Source: Kryptolebias marmoratus (lineage: Eukaryota; Chordata; Actinopteri; Cyprinodontiformes; Rivulidae). Taken from it: a stretch of DNA of 64,000 bases. The first letter of the stretch is position 1. Every line of letters begins with the position of its first letter. The notes beneath the pieces are model-generated. The model was given only the letters and a program-made list of their open reading frames with translations, ran no database searches and was not told where the DNA came from. Positions 62,201 to 64,000 of this stretch are shown here, piece by piece. A program made the translations under genes and the position numbers. The DNA lies in NCBI RefSeq assembly GCF_001649575.2, contig NC_051441.1:15589819-15653818 (forward strand). The letters run 5' to 3'.

Positions 62201-63169
62201 AGTGTCTGGCACACAGGCAGTGTTTTACGCATCGTGACCAAGCGACAATGCTTTTAAGCGCCAGACAGGTAATTGTGGCCACATATTTACTACTTCCTGT
62301 CTGGGATATCAATCCATTTTTTTCTGAACAAGCTGCACAAGTTGTTTCTGCAGCAACAGAGCTGGGGAGTTTCTTCAACAAAATAGTCTGACTCGATTCT
62401 GCCACGAGAAAGAGGAGGGATCTCATTCAGTCATCAGCAATAATGAACAAAATGTAATAACGAAAATCAGCTTTTCTACTCATCAGTTTTTACACATCAC
62501 TTTGCTGAAATGTTTATCCACTTTGACTCTAATTTGATGCTGAATTTATAGTTGAACCAATCCTAGCAAGCTGCCTGGTTTTTAAAGAGCAAAAACCAGC
62601 ACTCCCTCCACCATGCTTCACAGTTGGCTTTTTACTTTTGTTTTTCAAATAATAAACAAGTCTGTTACCGCGGTGAAACGACACTGTTTTCCATTTGTAA
62701 GTTGGAAGATAAAATTCTGTTTTCATGTGACCTCTTGCGCTTACCGTTTCTCAGCCTCTCCACATCCAGGAAGCCTATTTTGTCTCCACATCTGACAGGC
62801 CAGATTTCTGGACCTGTTGGGCAGAAAAGCAACACACAGTAGGTGTTTCTTTGTGCACCTTGTTGCAACAAAATGTAAATGTGTTTTCATATCTCTGCAT
62901 GCAATTATGTTTCAATGCTCCAAGTTAGAGTCACTGTGAAAAACATAAAATAAAATGTGTATTTTGAAAATGACACTTTAAAGTCAACGCTCACTGTTCT
63001 CCAGTGTTATCTGTTTGTGTTCGTCTTCCTCTTCTTCATTGTCATCGCTGTCGTTATCATCGTCACCATCGTCATCATCACTGATGAAGAAAATGTCTTC
63101 TTCTTCTTCGTCTTCTTCTTCTTCTTCTTCCACACAGCTGAGTTCCTGGTAGGGTCTTTTCCTCTCCAT
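59257..63169 (-). CDS. SAND-domain nuclear protein, unnamed (9 coding exons)
   Basis: Minus-strand exons: 63169-62995, 62813-62745, 61792-61659, 61576-61523, 61450-61081, 60995-60919, 60088-60001, 59881-59555, 59456-59257. All junctions are GT-AG and the phases give 497 aa without a break. Residues 1-58 include a Glu/Asp tract. Residues about 60-135 form a SAND domain: CGDKIGFLDVERLRNGEKCI, TPPDFEKFGGK and ARKWKTSISFKGKSLQHW, with the K-x-W-K-type DNA-contact core present as RKWK. After it come a basic patch (KTRRTHTRK), a short block MTPEKLALQKMIKKVFSMHS and long acidic Ser-rich segments. I see no PHD finger, bromodomain, MYND finger or HSR/CARD, which argues against AIRE, full-length SP140 or DEAF1. 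An in-frame TAA directly precedes the ATG. It is probably a chromatin-associated DNA-binding protein; the orthologue is unknown to me. Confidence 0.85.
60310..60745. mobile_element. LINE-derived fragment in a SAND-gene intron
   Basis: Starts with ccatccatccatcc and continues agctcttccaggagaattcc, cctcccagttggacatgccc, gtggagaagcagcggctc, phrases of one of the most abundant teleost LINE-derived repeats. Minus-strand open frames here are shadows. Lies between SAND-gene exons 6 and 7. Confidence 0.75.
61523..62813 (-). CDS. SAND domain exons (exons 2-4 of the SAND gene)
   Basis: Exon 62813-62745 (SPEIWPVRCGDKIGFLDVER), exon 61792-61659 (GEKCIESEGDSFTPPDFEKF onward to LQHWFK) and exon 61576-61523 (KGLLYTKGYKTRRTHTRK) join in phase into one complete SAND fold. 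The order CG...G.L, KCI, TP.xFE, GGK, KWK, SI, L is that of Sp100/AIRE/DEAF1 SAND domains. The trailing KGLLY also matches the usual helix end. Confidence 0.9.
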
Positions 63170-63199
63170 TTAATCTTCTTACCAAACTAAAAACAATCT

Positions 63200-63855
63200 T
63201 ACAGTCCGTCAATTTTTCTGTTGAAAGCCATTATAGAAAAAAAAAAGTTTTTTTGTTCAGCAAGTATAATAAATTCTGCCTACCTGTTGTTGTGGAATGT
63301 TCTTTAACAAAGAGGACAACAAAGAGTTTTGTCTTAGGATAATTTATTTAAGCTATATCGCTGAGAATCACTGTGCTGAGGTGAGTCAGCAGAGTAAGTC
63401 TGAAGCATTACAGATAGCTCCCCCTTCTTATGCCATTGTAGGATGAGGAGGGGTCGGGGGGGAACAGAAGGGTCAGATAAGAATAAGAATAAAGGTGTTC
63501 CTAACTAAACTAAATCATGGTGGTCACATGCAGCAAAACTTTTTCAAAATTCAAACTTTCTAGAGTTAAGGAACAATAAAATAAAATAAAAAGATATATA
63601 GTTGTAGTCAGTCACATTTGCTTTTCTTAAGATCAAGTAGAGAAAAAAAAATATAAATCATATAACTCATATCAACACTAAACACAGAATACACACATGG
63701 GTCTGTGAGTCATTAAACGTTACTGCCATGCCTTACTTTCGGTTTTAAATGTATCGTAACAACAGCAGAGTTATTGTTTTGGCTGTGGACAAATTCTTCT
63801 AAACAGATTGCCTGTAACATAGGTAGCCCATCGTAGGGGAGAAATGTCTCCAAAT
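63200..63855. other. Upstream region of the SAND gene
   Basis: A minus-strand CAACAG/GTAGGC near 63,285 could be the donor of an untranslated first exon. The segment about 63,290-63,480 has a retroelement-like look but no diagnostic ends. Confidence 0.35.
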
Positions 63856-63859
63856 ACAG

Positions 63860-64000
63860 GTGCTGGTCATAAAATTAGAATATCATGAAAAAGTAGATTG
63901 ATTTCAGTAATTCCATTTAAAAAGTGAAACTTGTATATTATATTCATACATTACATACAAACTCATATATTTCAAATGTTTAGTTCGTTTAATTTTGATG
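63860..64000. repeat. Dispersed repeat running off the window end
   Basis: Contains gctggtcataaaattagaat, a phrase found in a widespread vertebrate interspersed repeat. Its right end is not in the window, so the family is left open. Confidence 0.55.

Noticed and set aside
62199..62426. 75-codon minus frame inside a SAND-gene intron
   Set aside because: Joining the exons at 62,745 and 61,792 directly gives an uninterrupted SAND domain; inserting this segment would break it.

Overview
The window is vertebrate nuclear DNA, almost certainly from a teleost fish. Its genes are split into many short exons with GT-AG introns. They are embedded in DNA full of decayed LINEs, Tc1-like and hAT-like transposons, MITEs, LTR fragments and microsatellites of the fish type. 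All gene models here were assembled by hand from splice signals, reading-frame phase and family similarity; no alignment was run.

Layout. Positions 1-20,000 hold no gene I can support, only repeats: LINE remnants near 3.05-3.6 kb and 14.3-15.2 kb, a Tc1/mariner-type remnant at 10.7-11.4 kb, microsatellites and MITE pieces. From 46,344 down to 23,014 on the minus strand lies a myocardin-related transcription factor (MRTF) gene with 16 coding exons and a predicted product of 1031 aa. From 53,940 to 57,578 on the plus strand is ccdc97, with 7 coding exons and 342 aa. From 63,169 down to 59,257, or to 58,403 with an alternative last exon, the minus strand carries a SAND-domain gene that I cannot assign to a named orthologue (9-10 coding exons, 497 or 548 aa). 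MRTF and ccdc97 are divergent, with 7.6 kb between their start codons. ccdc97 and the SAND gene converge tail to tail.

Roles. MRTF proteins are actin-regulated SRF coactivators. CCDC97 is a conserved acidic nuclear protein linked to the spliceosomal SF3B complex. SAND domains bind DNA in AIRE/Sp100/DEAF1-type chromatin regulators. There is no sign that the three act as one pathway.

Most notable points. (1) The MRTF has intact SRF-binding, SAP and leucine-zipper regions, but RPEL2 and RPEL3 have lost their signature arginine, so its actin sensing is probably altered. (2) The SAND gene has an uncommon architecture and a probable alternative coiled-coil C-terminus. (3) A dispersed repeat family (family A, about 300 bp per unit and often in tandem pairs) occurs in more than 20 units. 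Several copies are interrupted by younger insertions with clean target-site duplications.
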